A DNA stretch of 64,000 bases from JBBDIP01 sp040880305 (lineage in GTDB: Bacteria > Bacillota > Sulfobacillia > Fermentithermobacillales > Fermentithermobacillaceae): positions 30,964-94,963 of the forward strand of contig JBBDIP010000043.1 of NCBI GenBank assembly GCA_040880305.1, in the 5' to 3' direction. Position 1 is the first letter of the stretch, and each line of letters opens with the position of its first letter. Both the position numbers and the translations under genes were made by a program. Under the pieces are notes generated by a model. The model saw only the letters and a list, made by a program, of their open reading frames with translations. It was not told the DNA's origin and did no database searches. This document shows, piece after piece, positions 1 through 8,900 of this stretch.

Positions 1-171
1 GACGGGATGACCATGGTCGTGGTGAGCCACGAGATGGGCTTCGCCCGCGAGGTCGCCGACAGGGTCATGCTACTCTCCGATGGCCTGTTCGTGGAGGACG
101 CCCCGCCGTCCGAGTTCTTTGAACACCCAAAGCACGAGAGGACAAAGCAGTTCCTGAGCAAGATACTCTGA
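1..171 (+). CDS. ABC transporter ATP-binding protein, C-terminal fragment
   Basis: The reading frame is open from the first base and ends at TGA 169-171, giving the last 56 residues of a gene that begins outside the window. It contains the switch-histidine region of an ABC ATPase (VVVSHEMGFAREVADRV) followed by a DG turn and the tail FFEHPKHERTKQFLSKIL. This ending is typical of polar amino-acid importers of the GlnQ/ArtP type, where the ATPase powers uptake through a membrane permease. The family assignment is strong. The amino-acid substrate is inferred only from the tail and could be wrong. The next gene starts 41 bases downstream and may be cotranscribed. Confidence 0.85.
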   Translation, partial: DGMTMVVVSHEMGFAREVADRVMLLSDGLFVEDAPPSEFFEHPKHERTKQFLSKIL

Positions 172-212
172 CATGCGCGACCTTTCGGAGATGAAGAGAC
201 GGAGACGATGAC

Positions 213-1121
213 GTGGCGACTTTTGAGCAGGTGCTGACATCCGACAACGCCGACCTGTACCGCCTCATCCTGGACATCCCGATCCCCGGCTACCGCGACT
301 TCATCACCCCGTGGCTGATCCAGGAGACCGGCTTCGGCCTTGCCATGGGCACCGGCCTGTACAGGACCATCTTGGTGGACCCGGGACCGGCGTGCGGGAT
401 CCCCTCGCTCCTAAGGTGCCTTGAGCGTCTTGAGGTCCGCAGGATCGACTACGTCCTGCTCACCCACGTCCACATCGACCACGCTGGCGGAATCGCTGAG
501 CTCACGTCTTCCTACCCTGCTCTCAAGGTCGTTGCCCATGACAGGGGCCGCGCCCACCTTGTGGACCCCTCAAGGCTGTGGGAGGGGAGCCTCCAGACGT
601 TGGGAGAGGTCGCCGTGGCGTTCGGCCCCATATCACCCCTTCCCGAGAACAACCTGATGCCCCAGGGTCGGGAAGTGGAAGGGGTTAGGGTCATTGACAC
701 GCCCGGTCACGCTCCGCACCACCAGTCCTATCTGTTTCGGTTCGGCGAGAAAGGTGTTCTGTTCTCCGGTGAGGCTGCCGGCGTCTACCTTAGCGGCAAC
801 TACTTGCGTCCGGCCACTCCACCCAGGTTTTTCTACGATGTTTCACAAGATTCGCTGGAGAGGCTGCGGGCCGTCGGCGCCTCCTTGGTCTGCTGCGGCC
901 ATTACGGGTGCTCGTCCGATGTCTCACGACTCCTGCGGGCAGCAGGCGACCAGCTTGCGTTGTGGCGGGACATCGTCCGAGAGGAGGCTCTTGTTGATAC
1001 CTGTCTTGACCGCCTGCTGTCCCTGGACCCGAGCCTATCGGAGTTCGTTGACCTGGACTCCGACATCCGTGACAGAGAAGTCTTCTACCTCAAGAGCAGC
1101 ATAAAAGGTTTCCTGGGCTAA
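213..1121 (+). CDS. MBL-fold metallo-hydrolase
   Basis: This 302-residue protein has the metallo-beta-lactamase signature THVHIDHAGG near residue 84, the metal-binding dinuclear site of the fold. A second ligand segment, DTPGHAPHH, lies near residue 163, and a later GEAAG and CCGHYG supply further probable ligands. It is expected to be a cytoplasmic hydrolase; no signal peptide is visible. The start is GTG 213, with GGAGA about eight bases upstream. It precedes an ATP-grasp ligase and a PHP-type hydrolase on the same strand, which suggests a small metabolic operon, but there is a 100-base gap before the next gene. The substrate cannot be read from the sequence. Confidence 0.85.
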   Translation: MATFEQVLTSDNADLYRLILDIPIPGYRDFITPWLIQETGFGLAMGTGLYRTILVDPGPACGIPSLLRCLERLEVRRIDYVLLTHVHIDHAGGIAELTSSYPALKVVAHDRGRAHLVDPSRLWEGSLQTLGEVAVAFGPISPLPENNLMPQGREVEGVRVIDTPGHAPHHQSYLFRFGEKGVLFSGEAAGVYLSGNYLRPATPPRFFYDVSQDSLERLRAVGASLVCCGHYGCSSDVSRLLRAAGDQLALWRDIVREEALVDTCLDRLLSLDPSLSEFVDLDSDIRDREVFYLKSSIKGFLG

Positions 1122-1223
1122 GCGGTCTGTTCATCGCCGACCGGGGAACCTCCATCAGCTTGCTGAAGGAGTTTCATCAGTTGTGCTGGAACAATACGGA
1201 GATCTTGCCATGGAGGTCTCCAA

Positions 1224-2387
1224 GTGAGCGTAATCGTCACGGACGCGCGTTACAGGATGTCCCTCTCGGTCATCCGCTCGCTTGGGCAGGCGGGACTTCG
1301 GGTCATAGCCCAGGAAGAGCGCGGCATCTCCTCCATGGACGCCCTCGGGTTCCACTCCCGTCACGTAGCAGAGAAGGCGCTGACCGCATCGCCCGCCTCG
1401 GATCCCAGCGCGTTCGTCCAAGACCTCCTCCGCCTGGGCGAGGAAGGCGATGTCCTCATTCCCGTGTCCCTGGCCAGCATTTTCGCGGTGGCGTCCCGCA
1501 TGGAGGACGTCAGACGGCGCTTTCGCGTCGCGTTGCCTCCCATTGATGTCATCCGTACCGCCAACGATACCGACCGCCTGCTGCAGGTCGCCAGCCGGAT
1601 TGGGCTGCGCGTTCCACGCACCGAGGCGCCGGTACCCGACGACGAACCTTTGACGCTGCTCCCAACCCTCAAATTTCCGGTGGTGGTGAAGTACCGCGAA
1701 GGTGAGGCGCTCGGTCTTCCTCCCGACCGGCGCTACGCGATTGTCCGCGAGAAGGACAAGTTTGTCGAGACCTACCGGGCGATGGCCGCGCGGCAGGCGT
1801 CCCCCCTGGTCCAGGAGTACATATCCGGCGATGGGTGGGGGATGTCTGCAGTGATGGATGCCCGGTCTGAACCGGTGCTGGTGTTCTGTCACAGGAGACT
1901 GCGTGAGTACCCGGTGACGGGCGGTCCCAGCTGCTTTTGCGAGAGCGTCCGCGACCAGCGCCTGATAGACACGGGGTTGCGGTTGCTCAAAGAGCTGAAG
2001 TGGCACGGTGTCGCGATGGTTGAGTTCAAGCGGGAGTTCACGACGGGCGAGTACGTGCTCATGGAGATAAACCCACGGTTCTGGGGGAGCCTTCCCTTGG
2101 CCGCGGCTGCGGGCGCCAACTTTCCACTGGCTTTGTACCGCGTTGCTCGTGGGGAGGATGCAGGGCCTATCCCGGAGTACAGGGTCGGGGTTAGGATGCG
2201 GTATCTGTTCCAGGATCTGCTTTCGGTACCCGGGTACTTACGGCGGGCGCCAAGCCGGACGGCTTTTCTGGCGGGTTTCGTGAAAGACCTACTGGACCCC
2301 AGAGTGGCGGATGGCGTCTTCAGGCTGGAGGACCCGGTGCCCGGGCTTTTCTACCTGGGGCGAGCGCTCGGCAAATGGAACACATAA
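1224..2387 (+). CDS. ATP-grasp carboxylate-amine ligase-like protein
   Basis: This 387-residue protein belongs to the ATP-grasp superfamily, in which ATP activates a carboxylate as an acyl phosphate that is then attacked by an amine or thiol. Visible landmarks are an N-terminal Rossmann-like segment, the nucleotide-binding lysine in VVVKYREG near residue 152, LVQEYISGDGWG near 200, and the metal-binding MEINPRFWGSL near 280. These resemble the large-subunit carbamoyl-phosphate-synthase type of fold rather than Ddl. The start is GTG 1224, with GGAGG at 1211-1215. The PHP gene begins 16 bases downstream, so coexpression is likely. Its specific amine and acid are unknown. Confidence 0.82.
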   Translation: MSVIVTDARYRMSLSVIRSLGQAGLRVIAQEERGISSMDALGFHSRHVAEKALTASPASDPSAFVQDLLRLGEEGDVLIPVSLASIFAVASRMEDVRRRFRVALPPIDVIRTANDTDRLLQVASRIGLRVPRTEAPVPDDEPLTLLPTLKFPVVVKYREGEALGLPPDRRYAIVREKDKFVETYRAMAARQASPLVQEYISGDGWGMSAVMDARSEPVLVFCHRRLREYPVTGGPSCFCESVRDQRLIDTGLRLLKELKWHGVAMVEFKREFTTGEYVLMEINPRFWGSLPLAAAAGANFPLALYRVARGEDAGPIPEYRVGVRMRYLFQDLLSVPGYLRRAPSRTAFLAGFVKDLLDPRVADGVFRLEDPVPGLFYLGRALGKWNT

Positions 2388-2403
2388 CGGAGGACGCAGA
2401 GGT

Positions 2404-3201
2404 TTGAAGCTGGACTTACATACGCACTCCAAATACTCGGACGACTCGTTCGTGGAGCCGGCCGACATCGTCAGGCTGGCCCGGGAGCGGGGGATGGACG
2501 GAGTTGCCGTCACCGACCACCTGAGCCTGCGAGGCGGCCTTGAGGCCCGTTCTGCCAACCGCGACCCGGTTTTCCTTGTGATCCCCGGCATCGAGTATCC
2601 CACAGACGTCGGGCACGTCGTGGGCCTGTTTGTGGAAACCGAGCCCAGCGTCATCCCTTCTCGTGAGGGCCCGCCAGGGTCCCCAATCTACTTCGCCAAG
2701 GAGGTCGTCTCCGCTATCCACGCCGCGGGCGGTGTGGCGGTCCTGGCCCACCCATTTGAGTCCCGCATCCGCCTGCCCGAAGGCATGTTCGCCGCCATAG
2801 GGCTGGACGCCCTTGAAGGGTTCAACGGTAGAGCGGGCTCTGTCCGCAATCCACAGGCTAACTTTCAGGCTCTTGAGTACGCCCGCGCAAACGGCATACC
2901 TGTGATTGGCGGGAGCGACGCCCACTTCCAATGGGAAGTCGCCCGCGCCGGATGTGCTTTCGAAGGGATCCCGCCCGGCGCCTCGCCAGATGCGGTCAGG
3001 CGGGCGATCTTGCGAGGAGAGGCCGTTCCCTTCGGAATCCCGGCGCCTCGCACGACTATCCCGATGACAAGCCTTTCGAAGATCCGGAAGTCCCGCCGCT
3101 TTGAGAAGGTCCCCAGGGCTCTACTCAGGCTGGCGCTCACCGCGCTGGGTCCTACCGGCCTTTGGTTGGAGAACTTGGCCCGCGGTCCACTTGAAGAATA
3201 G
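2404..3201 (+). CDS. PHP-domain metal-dependent phosphoesterase
   Basis: The protein opens with LDLHTHSKYSDDS, the first metal-binding motif of the PHP (polymerase and histidinol phosphatase) family, with H6 and H8. VTDHLSL near residue 36, LAHPFE near 115 and GGSDAHF near 169 complete the expected ligand set. I chose TTG 2404 because GGAGG at 2389-2393 stands ten bases upstream and the metal motif then lies at the N terminus, as in the family; an upstream ATG at 2311 would overlap the ATP-grasp gene by 77 bases. The length is 265 residues. It probably hydrolyses a small phosphate ester. The substrate is not evident. Confidence 0.85.
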   Translation: MKLDLHTHSKYSDDSFVEPADIVRLARERGMDGVAVTDHLSLRGGLEARSANRDPVFLVIPGIEYPTDVGHVVGLFVETEPSVIPSREGPPGSPIYFAKEVVSAIHAAGGVAVLAHPFESRIRLPEGMFAAIGLDALEGFNGRAGSVRNPQANFQALEYARANGIPVIGGSDAHFQWEVARAGCAFEGIPPGASPDAVRRAILRGEAVPFGIPAPRTTIPMTSLSKIRKSRRFEKVPRALLRLALTALGPTGLWLENLARGPLEE

Positions 3202-3229
3202 GCTAACCCCCTGAGTAGGAGAGATCTCT

Positions 3230-4507
3230 ATGGATGTCCTTGAGCCCTTGAGGCTGGTTAATCGCTGCGTGAAGGCTGTGAAAAAGGCCAGAATGGGGCG
3301 CACGCTGAGCTCTGTCAGACGGATAGAACGGGTGTTTCCGCCTCCGGGGCAGTTGGTGGTGGCCATGACCTTCGACGACGGGCCTACAGCGTCCCCCGCC
3401 ACGCCCGGCAACGGGAATGGCCTCACAGAGAGCCTGCTCAACACCATGAAGGATTTCGGGGCCAGGGGAACCTTTGACGTGATAGGCAGCACCGCCTCCA
3501 ATTACCCGGATAGGGAGGGTAGGACGGGGACCGCACTGTGGAGCGGCGTCAAGTACGACCACTACCCTATGTTCGGCCAGGACAGCCTGGCGGGGGTGGC
3601 TAACCAGAAGGCGCTGGCGAGGCGCATGCTGGACGAGGGGCACGAACTCACCAACCACGGCAACACCCACGTGGACTTCGGCCCGAGCCACATTGTCTAC
3701 GGTTCGCGGGGGCATTTCCGTGACAGCCAGGAGGTCTATCAGGATCTTCGGGCGCTGCACGATCTGGTGCGCGCTGAACTGGGGTACGAGATGCGCCTGG
3801 CCCGCCCGCCCCACTACATAGACGGGATTCGCGATGGCAAGAACGCTTACGATGTCTACGGCAGGCTTCGCTACAACTATCTGGCGGCCAGTCTCGACGG
3901 CGGAGGCTGGAAGGCATCGTCCGGGGACTACGCACGGGACGTCAATGCAATGGTGGACGCGGTGAAGCGGGAACTGGAGAAAGACCCAGCATCTTTGAAC
4001 GGGCAGATCATTTTTCAGAAAGACGGCTACAGCATGTCCAAGCAGAGCCCCATCGTGGACGCGCTTCCAAGGCAGTTGGACCTGCTGCGCTCTTTCGGAT
4101 ACCGGGTGGCGACCGTATCAGAACTCCTGGATATGTCTCCTTTCACCGACGTACCGCCTTCGGCTCCCTATTTTCCCGGAGTCCGGTCGCTGGCCAAGGC
4201 CGGATACCGCGTAGCGTTCCGCGATAACTCCTTTAAGCCTGAGAGGCCTATCAGCGGGGATGAAGTCGCTGCGTTGCTTGATGGGCCGTGGCCCCAAGAC
4301 GTGAGCGGTAGAGGCAGGTTGACCGCAGGATCAACAGGACGGACCGGAACTGTCAGCGCAAGGGAAGTTGCCGGAGTCTTGGGCAAGGGGCAGGAACAGG
4401 GGCGGGATAGGCTATTGAGCATGCTTCCGAGCGGGAGCGACCCTGACCGTCCGGTGTCCCGAGGCTGGGCTGCCCAAATGGCCGCGACGGCACTGGACCT
4501 TCAATAG
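3230..4507 (+). CDS. Polysaccharide deacetylase (NodB type) with SLH-like C terminus
   Basis: This 425-residue protein carries a NodB homology domain: the metal and catalytic motif TFDDGP at residues 47-52, the second motif NHGNTH (H-x3-H), and RPPHY further on. Such enzymes remove N-acetyl groups from peptidoglycan or other polysaccharides. After about residue 300 comes FTDVPPSAPYFPGVRSLAKA, continuing as an S-layer-homology-like module, which in other bacteria anchors proteins to secondary cell-wall polymer. No classical signal peptide is visible, which is odd for an SLH protein. GGAGAG precedes ATG 3230. The 3' end overlaps the convergent pantothenate kinase gene by seven bases. Confidence 0.85.
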   Translation: MDVLEPLRLVNRCVKAVKKARMGRTLSSVRRIERVFPPPGQLVVAMTFDDGPTASPATPGNGNGLTESLLNTMKDFGARGTFDVIGSTASNYPDREGRTGTALWSGVKYDHYPMFGQDSLAGVANQKALARRMLDEGHELTNHGNTHVDFGPSHIVYGSRGHFRDSQEVYQDLRALHDLVRAELGYEMRLARPPHYIDGIRDGKNAYDVYGRLRYNYLAASLDGGGWKASSGDYARDVNAMVDAVKRELEKDPASLNGQIIFQKDGYSMSKQSPIVDALPRQLDLLRSFGYRVATVSELLDMSPFTDVPPSAPYFPGVRSLAKAGYRVAFRDNSFKPERPISGDEVAALLDGPWPQDVSGRGRLTAGSTGRTGTVSAREVAGVLGKGQEQGRDRLLSMLPSGSDPDRPVSRGWAAQMAATALDLQ

Positions 4508-5313
4508 GAGACGCCGGGATGTCCCAGAAGTACGGCCCCCAGCGCGCCGCAAAAGGCGCCGTGCTTCAGAAAGCCAAATTCGTGGCCAAGGAAGCAGCCA
4601 ATCTCCAGGAACCTTTCCCTGATTAGGGGGTGGCTGCTGGGAGATCCCGCCACCACAATGGTGCCGGTCTTGTAAGTCCGCGCCACCTGGATGGATAGCA
4701 CTGCGACCGTTTCAACGACCATCTGGACGATGGCCGACGCAATATCGACTTTGCCGGCATCCTCAAAACTCCTGCGGCCAAAGTTGGCGGCTGTAAGAGC
4801 GCTGAGCACAGGGGACTCGGCCGTGTCGGGATAGAGGTCAGAGACCATAAGGTCGACCCGCTGTCGCTTGCCCTTTGACGCCAGATCCATTATCTTCACG
4901 AATTCAGGGACCGAAAGGAGCATATTGCCCAGGCCCGTAATAGTCCCTCCACCCACTCCCGTGCCGGCCGCTCGCGTGCCGGAATCGGGAGAAACGTAGA
5001 AGATGGACGTCCCCGTGCCTATGCTGGTCAGGACGAACGGCTCAGCGGCAGGGTCCTTCTCCAGCACGAGATGCCGGGCGCCGGCGCAGAAGCTTTGGAG
5101 TTCATCCAGTACGCGGACTGGTTCCTCCAGGCATTTCGCCAGGTCCTTGGCCCCGCACCCGGTGGCATAGATCTGTTCTCCCGGGGGCAGCGATGCCGCC
5201 ACTTCTGCCGCGTCGGTGTGTTCCAGCAGGCGGTACTGCCTTTCACCGTCAGAGACCGTGACTATCTTGGTCAGGGATCCACCAACATCGATGCCTATCT
5301 GCATGTGAATCAA
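4501..5313 (-). CDS. coaW: Type II pantothenate kinase
   Basis: This 270-residue protein of the acetate-kinase/hsp70 fold starts with GIDVGGSLTKIV, the phosphate-1 loop, and contains TSIGTGTSIFYV and GTGVGGGTITGLGNMLL, the combination seen in staphylococcal-type and eukaryotic-like pantothenate kinases. The expected reaction is ATP-dependent phosphorylation of pantothenate, the first step of coenzyme A synthesis. ATG 5313 is the annotated start; ATG 5304, three codons later, is an alternative. The start overlaps the stop of the upstream methyltransferase gene by four bases, so the two are translationally coupled. A BadF-type ATPase is a weaker alternative. Confidence 0.82.
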   Translation of the reverse strand: MIHMQIGIDVGGSLTKIVTVSDGERQYRLLEHTDAAEVAASLPPGEQIYATGCGAKDLAKCLEEPVRVLDELQSFCAGARHLVLEKDPAAEPFVLTSIGTGTSIFYVSPDSGTRAAGTGVGGGTITGLGNMLLSVPEFVKIMDLASKGKRQRVDLMVSDLYPDTAESPVLSALTAANFGRRSFEDAGKVDIASAIVQMVVETVAVLSIQVARTYKTGTIVVAGSPSSHPLIRERFLEIGCFLGHEFGFLKHGAFCGALGAVLLGHPGVSY

Positions 5314-6134
5314 CTCCGGCCGTTTGCTTTCCTGGTAGTTCTCTCTCTTGCCCCATCGTCCCTCCGCCTGCAGAGGAACACCATCTCACCTGCGGTTTCC
5401 GATATGGGGATGTCCTCCATTATTGATCCTTGCTCATGAAAGACCTCGAAGCCTGCCGCGAAGAGCATTGTCCTCATCTGGCTGGGGAAATAGTAGACCA
5501 GGGTTTCGCAGGTCCCTTGCGTGCGCAGGATTCGGCCCTCATCCTTCTCTTCCAACACCATATCATTGGTTTCGGTCTGCCTCGTGAAGTCGTAGCGTGC
5601 GGTCACTCGGTAGACTAGCGTGGTGCCGGTTAGAGGGTGCTCGAACTCGAACTCTTGCTGGACGCCGTTGGCCTTCTTCATCAGGAGTATGTCGGGAACC
5701 CCGTTTTCCAGGAGGAAAGTACCCTGCGCGCCAACGTGTCGCAGCGCGCTCTGCATAACCCTGTTCCCATCCCCTGGACCCGTGAAGTAGTTGATGAAGT
5801 TGCATGGGGCAGTAACCAGGTCGAAGCGCTCCCCCAGGTCGAGGCCAAGGACGTCGGCCTTCACGAGGGTCGCCCTCGCCTGCACGTCCGCGGACTCGTA
5901 CCCCAATCTCTGCCTGCATATGGACATCATATCGTCGGAGGTGTCCACGCCGGTCGCGGTGAAACCCGCGCGAGCCAGCGGGATCAGGATGCGTCCGGAG
6001 CCCGACCCCAGTTCCAGGACCCTCGGGCCGTACCTAGCGGCAAACTCCAGGTAGGCCTCCACGTCGGCGAGGCCCGCGTGGAGGATATCATAGAACTCGG
6101 CGAAGAAGCCGGCGAAACCGTCCTGACTGGCCAA
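5310..6134 (-). CDS. Class I SAM-dependent methyltransferase
   Basis: The 274-residue protein has a Rossmann-type methyltransferase core: motif I VLELGSGSGRILIPLA near residue 40, the acidic GVDTSDDM that binds the ribose hydroxyls, and LVTAPCNFINYF at the motif IV position. The second half is a beta-rich region with charged stretches, as in small-molecule methyltransferases. It sits upstream of the pantothenate kinase with a four-base ATGA overlap, so both are probably on one transcript that diverges from the Rsm22-like gene. The substrate is unknown; no RNA-binding domain is visible. Confidence 0.8.
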   Translation of the reverse strand: MASQDGFAGFFAEFYDILHAGLADVEAYLEFAARYGPRVLELGSGSGRILIPLARAGFTATGVDTSDDMMSICRQRLGYESADVQARATLVKADVLGLDLGERFDLVTAPCNFINYFTGPGDGNRVMQSALRHVGAQGTFLLENGVPDILLMKKANGVQQEFEFEHPLTGTTLVYRVTARYDFTRQTETNDMVLEEKDEGRILRTQGTCETLVYYFPSQMRTMLFAAGFEVFHEQGSIMEDIPISETAGEMVFLCRRRDDGARERTTRKANGRS

Positions 6135-6196
6135 TGAAGTCCCCCTGACCTAGGCGCACCTGATTGGATGTACCCCGTGCAAGCATATCTCAATAA

Positions 6197-6225
6197 TTGC
6201 TGATGGCGCAGACCCAATGGTACAA
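6197..6225 (+). promoter_or_regulatory. Sigma-70-type promoter for the Rsm22-like gene
   Basis: TTGCTG (6197-6202) and TACAAT (6220-6225) are separated by 17 bases, and a TG dinucleotide stands just before TACAAT. A Shine-Dalgarno AAAGGAGG follows at 6235-6242. If this promoter is real, transcription starts near 6232 and the upstream in-frame TTG 6197 and ATG 6203 cannot be used. Confidence 0.6.
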
Positions 6226-7222
6226 TCCCACCCAAAGGAGGCGCTCTGACGTAGACCTTCCACTCGAGCTCAGAACGGTCATAGATACCGAGTTGGCCCA
6301 GGTACCCTCGAAGAGACTTGCCACTTTGTCCGCCGACCTCTCCGAGCGCTATCGCGCAGGACGGTCTCAAGCCGGCCGAGCCTTCCTGCGTTCTGCGGAT
6401 GACATCGCAGCTTATGCAGCGTTTCGACTCCCCGCGACATTCGCGGCGGTGAAAGCGACTCTGGCGGAAATCCGTGACCAGTTGCCTCACTGGAGTCCGA
6501 TGAGCCTATTGGACGTGGGGGCGGGCCCCGGCACTGCCATGTGGGCGGCGACCGAAGTGTGGCCAGACTTGTCATCAGTCACGTCGTTGGAGCGCGAGGA
6601 GGGGATGATATCCCTCGGCAGGCGACTGGCTGCCTACTCACTTGAGGCAAGCGTCAGAGAGGCCAAGTGGATTAAGGCGGATATCACGGGAGCGTGGGAT
6701 GTCCCCGCGCACGATCTGGTGATCGCCGCCTATGTGCTGGGCGAGTTGCAGGAGCCCGCAATCCAGGCGCTTGTCAGCAGGATGTGGGAGGCAACCTCCG
6801 GCGTCCTGGTGTTGATCGAACCGGGGACCATGGCGGGGTTCGCGCGCATCAAACAGGCCCGGGAGCAGGTGCTACTGCTGGGGGCCAAGACGATTGCTCC
6901 GTGTCCCCACGATGATGAGTGTCCAATTGCGGGGACCGACTGGTGCCATTTCTCGCAACGGGTGGCGCGTTCGCGCCTTCATCGACAGGTGAAGGCCGGA
7001 GAACTGGCCTATGAGGACGAGAAGTTCTCCTACGTGGCGCTATCGAGGATGCCCGCTGAGCCAATTCAGGGGAGGGTCCTCCGTCACCCGCAGATCGGCA
7101 AGGGACACATCCGCGTCGAACTGTGCACGCCCACGGGTTTGAAGAGCACCGTAGTCACCCGCAAAGACAAGGGCACGTTCAGGAAGGCCCGCGATCTGGA
7201 CTGGGGATCCGCTGTCCGCTAG
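6203..7222 (+). CDS. Rsm22-like ribosomal small-subunit methyltransferase-family protein
   Basis: The protein matches the Rsm22/METTL17 family, which assists assembly of the small ribosomal subunit. It has the leader DDIAAYAAFRLPATFAAV, the SAM-site motif LLDVGAGPGTAMWAA near residue 105, and a cysteine set C-x5-C-x7-C in CPHDDECPIAGTDWC with a fourth cysteine in VELCTPTG. In the mitochondrial homologue the same spacing holds an iron-sulphur cluster, so a [4Fe-4S] site is inferred. The start is uncertain. ATG 6203 is the first conventional codon, but the best Shine-Dalgarno (6235-6242) points to a GTA codon at 6251, immediately before DLPLELR, where family members usually begin. Confidence 0.82.
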   Translation: MAQTQWYNPTQRRRSDVDLPLELRTVIDTELAQVPSKRLATLSADLSERYRAGRSQAGRAFLRSADDIAAYAAFRLPATFAAVKATLAEIRDQLPHWSPMSLLDVGAGPGTAMWAATEVWPDLSSVTSLEREEGMISLGRRLAAYSLEASVREAKWIKADITGAWDVPAHDLVIAAYVLGELQEPAIQALVSRMWEATSGVLVLIEPGTMAGFARIKQAREQVLLLGAKTIAPCPHDDECPIAGTDWCHFSQRVARSRLHRQVKAGELAYEDEKFSYVALSRMPAEPIQGRVLRHPQIGKGHIRVELCTPTGLKSTVVTRKDKGTFRKARDLDWGSAVR

Positions 7223-7309
7223 GAAGGAGCAGGAAGTAGAGGATCCCGCCGATAAGGGGTGAATTGCACCATCGACAGACTAACCCAGGCTTTTCTGGAG
7301 GGATCTGGC

Positions 7310-8900
7310 GTGACGCGGTGTGAACGTATTGCAGTGATGTTCATATTGCTCCTCGGTCTATCGGTCTCCCTGTCCTCCTGCGAACCGGCTATCGTCAAGC
7401 CACTCACAGCCGAGCAAAAGGTCGAGGACTTCCAGTACCTCTTTGCAGCTATCAAGGACAGCTACCCGTATGTCGCACTCAAGGCTCGCACTGACGGCTA
7501 CGACTGGGTGGCCCATGAACAGGAATTCCTCGAAATAGTACGCAAGACGGCCAACAACGAGGAGTTCGCCAAGGCCATCTCGCGGATGCTGATGCTTCTC
7601 AATAACGGGCACACCGGCATATCTCCGGGTGGGCAGAACCGGGCATACGAGCAGATGGGCTCAGGGCCCTGGAAGGACGAGGTCGATGAGACCACGCCCG
7701 AGAAAGCGGACTACTGGGCCGGCCTGGGAGGCACTACGTACAGTACTGCCTCGCTAAAGGGCACCGAGCCCTTCGTAGCGGTGTACTCCGCGGGCGACTA
7801 CGTCGTCGTGGACGTCTCACCAGACACGCGGCTGCAGGGGTGGGTCCAGGGTCATCTCCCTAGACGGCAAACCGGTCAACGAATACGTCAAAGCCCAGTA
7901 CGGTGAGACCTGGCTCAAGTACGACCCGCTACGGAAAATCAACTACCAGCGGTACTTGATATTCAAGTCAGGCGTTTCGAAGGTAGCGTTCGCTGGGGCG
8001 GATGGCAAGGTGACAGAGGTGGACGTCCCCACGCCGGTCGAGCAGTGGCGGATGACTTACTCCTGGCCTCCATCCTATATCGCCGACCCCTACAGTGGCG
8101 GGGGAAACAACTTATACACAGCGCTGATCGATGGTCGCGCGGGGTACATACGCATAAGGCAGATGCTTTCAGATCCCAAAGAGGACATGGAGACGCTCAA
8201 GGACTTCATGAAGACGGCAGGGACTCTGCCTGCTCTGGTGATCGACATCCGTGGCAATGGCGGGGGCAACGACGGATACTGCTGGAATCTTGTTAGCACG
8301 CTTTCATACAAGCCCGTTGATTTGGTGATGCACATTATCTGGCGAAACAGCGATTTTGCGCGAAGGCTCGCCGACGCGAAAGGCGTCAGCAAGATGCCGG
8401 GGACGGCCAAGGCAGAGGTTGAGAAGCTGGCCGGCGAAGCCTGCCCGCCTGGCCTGCCGCCTGAGATTCTCACTCCCGCTTTTGACGAACCCCGCACCAT
8501 GAAGTACACAATCGAGCCCTCAGGGAGCGTGAACTACGCCGGCAAGATTTTCCTCCTTGTAGACGATAATGTCTTCTCATCGGCGGAGTCCTTCGCCGCT
8601 TTCTGCAAGGGATCAGGATGGGCCACCGTCGTCGGGAGCTTTACCGGTGGAGACGGAATCGGCTACGATCCTGCTCTTCTGACCCTGCCGAAAAGCGGGA
8701 TGACCGTCAGGTTTTCATCCATGATGGGACTAAACCCGGATTGGACCGCCAATGAGGGGACCCACACCAAGCCCGACGTCCTTGTCGAGATGAGCGCAGC
8801 CGATCTTGTTGCCTACATGAACGCAATCAGCATTGGGTTGACTGGACCGGATCCCTCGTGGGATGTTGTGCTCAGAAGATGCCTGGCTGAAGACAAGTAA
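7310..8900 (+). pseudogene. S41-family lipoprotein peptidase with an internal frameshift
   Basis: GTG 7310, with GGAGGG at 7297-7302, opens a lipoprotein signal peptide ending in the lipobox LSSC, followed by the same domain order as the intact S41 genes at 9932 and 13067. The frame breaks near 7838-7850, inside a GGGGTGGG tract. Upstream codons stop at 7906, while the homologous sequence (VISLDGKPVNEYV onward) continues one base over from about 7851 to 8900. The second half keeps IDIRGNGGGN and the nucleophile region FSSAESF followed by GSFTGGDGIG. Only one extra base separates it from a full protein of about 530 residues, so it is either a recent pseudogene or a sequencing indel. Confidence 0.8.

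Noticed and set aside
1155..2006. Minus-strand open frame of about 283 codons
   Set aside because: It is a high-GC antisense frame of the ATP-grasp gene without recognisable motifs.
7956..8900. Independent S41 gene beginning at ATG 7956
   Set aside because: Homology in the same frame extends upstream to about 7851 and there is no ribosome site before 7956, so it is the second half of the frameshifted gene.
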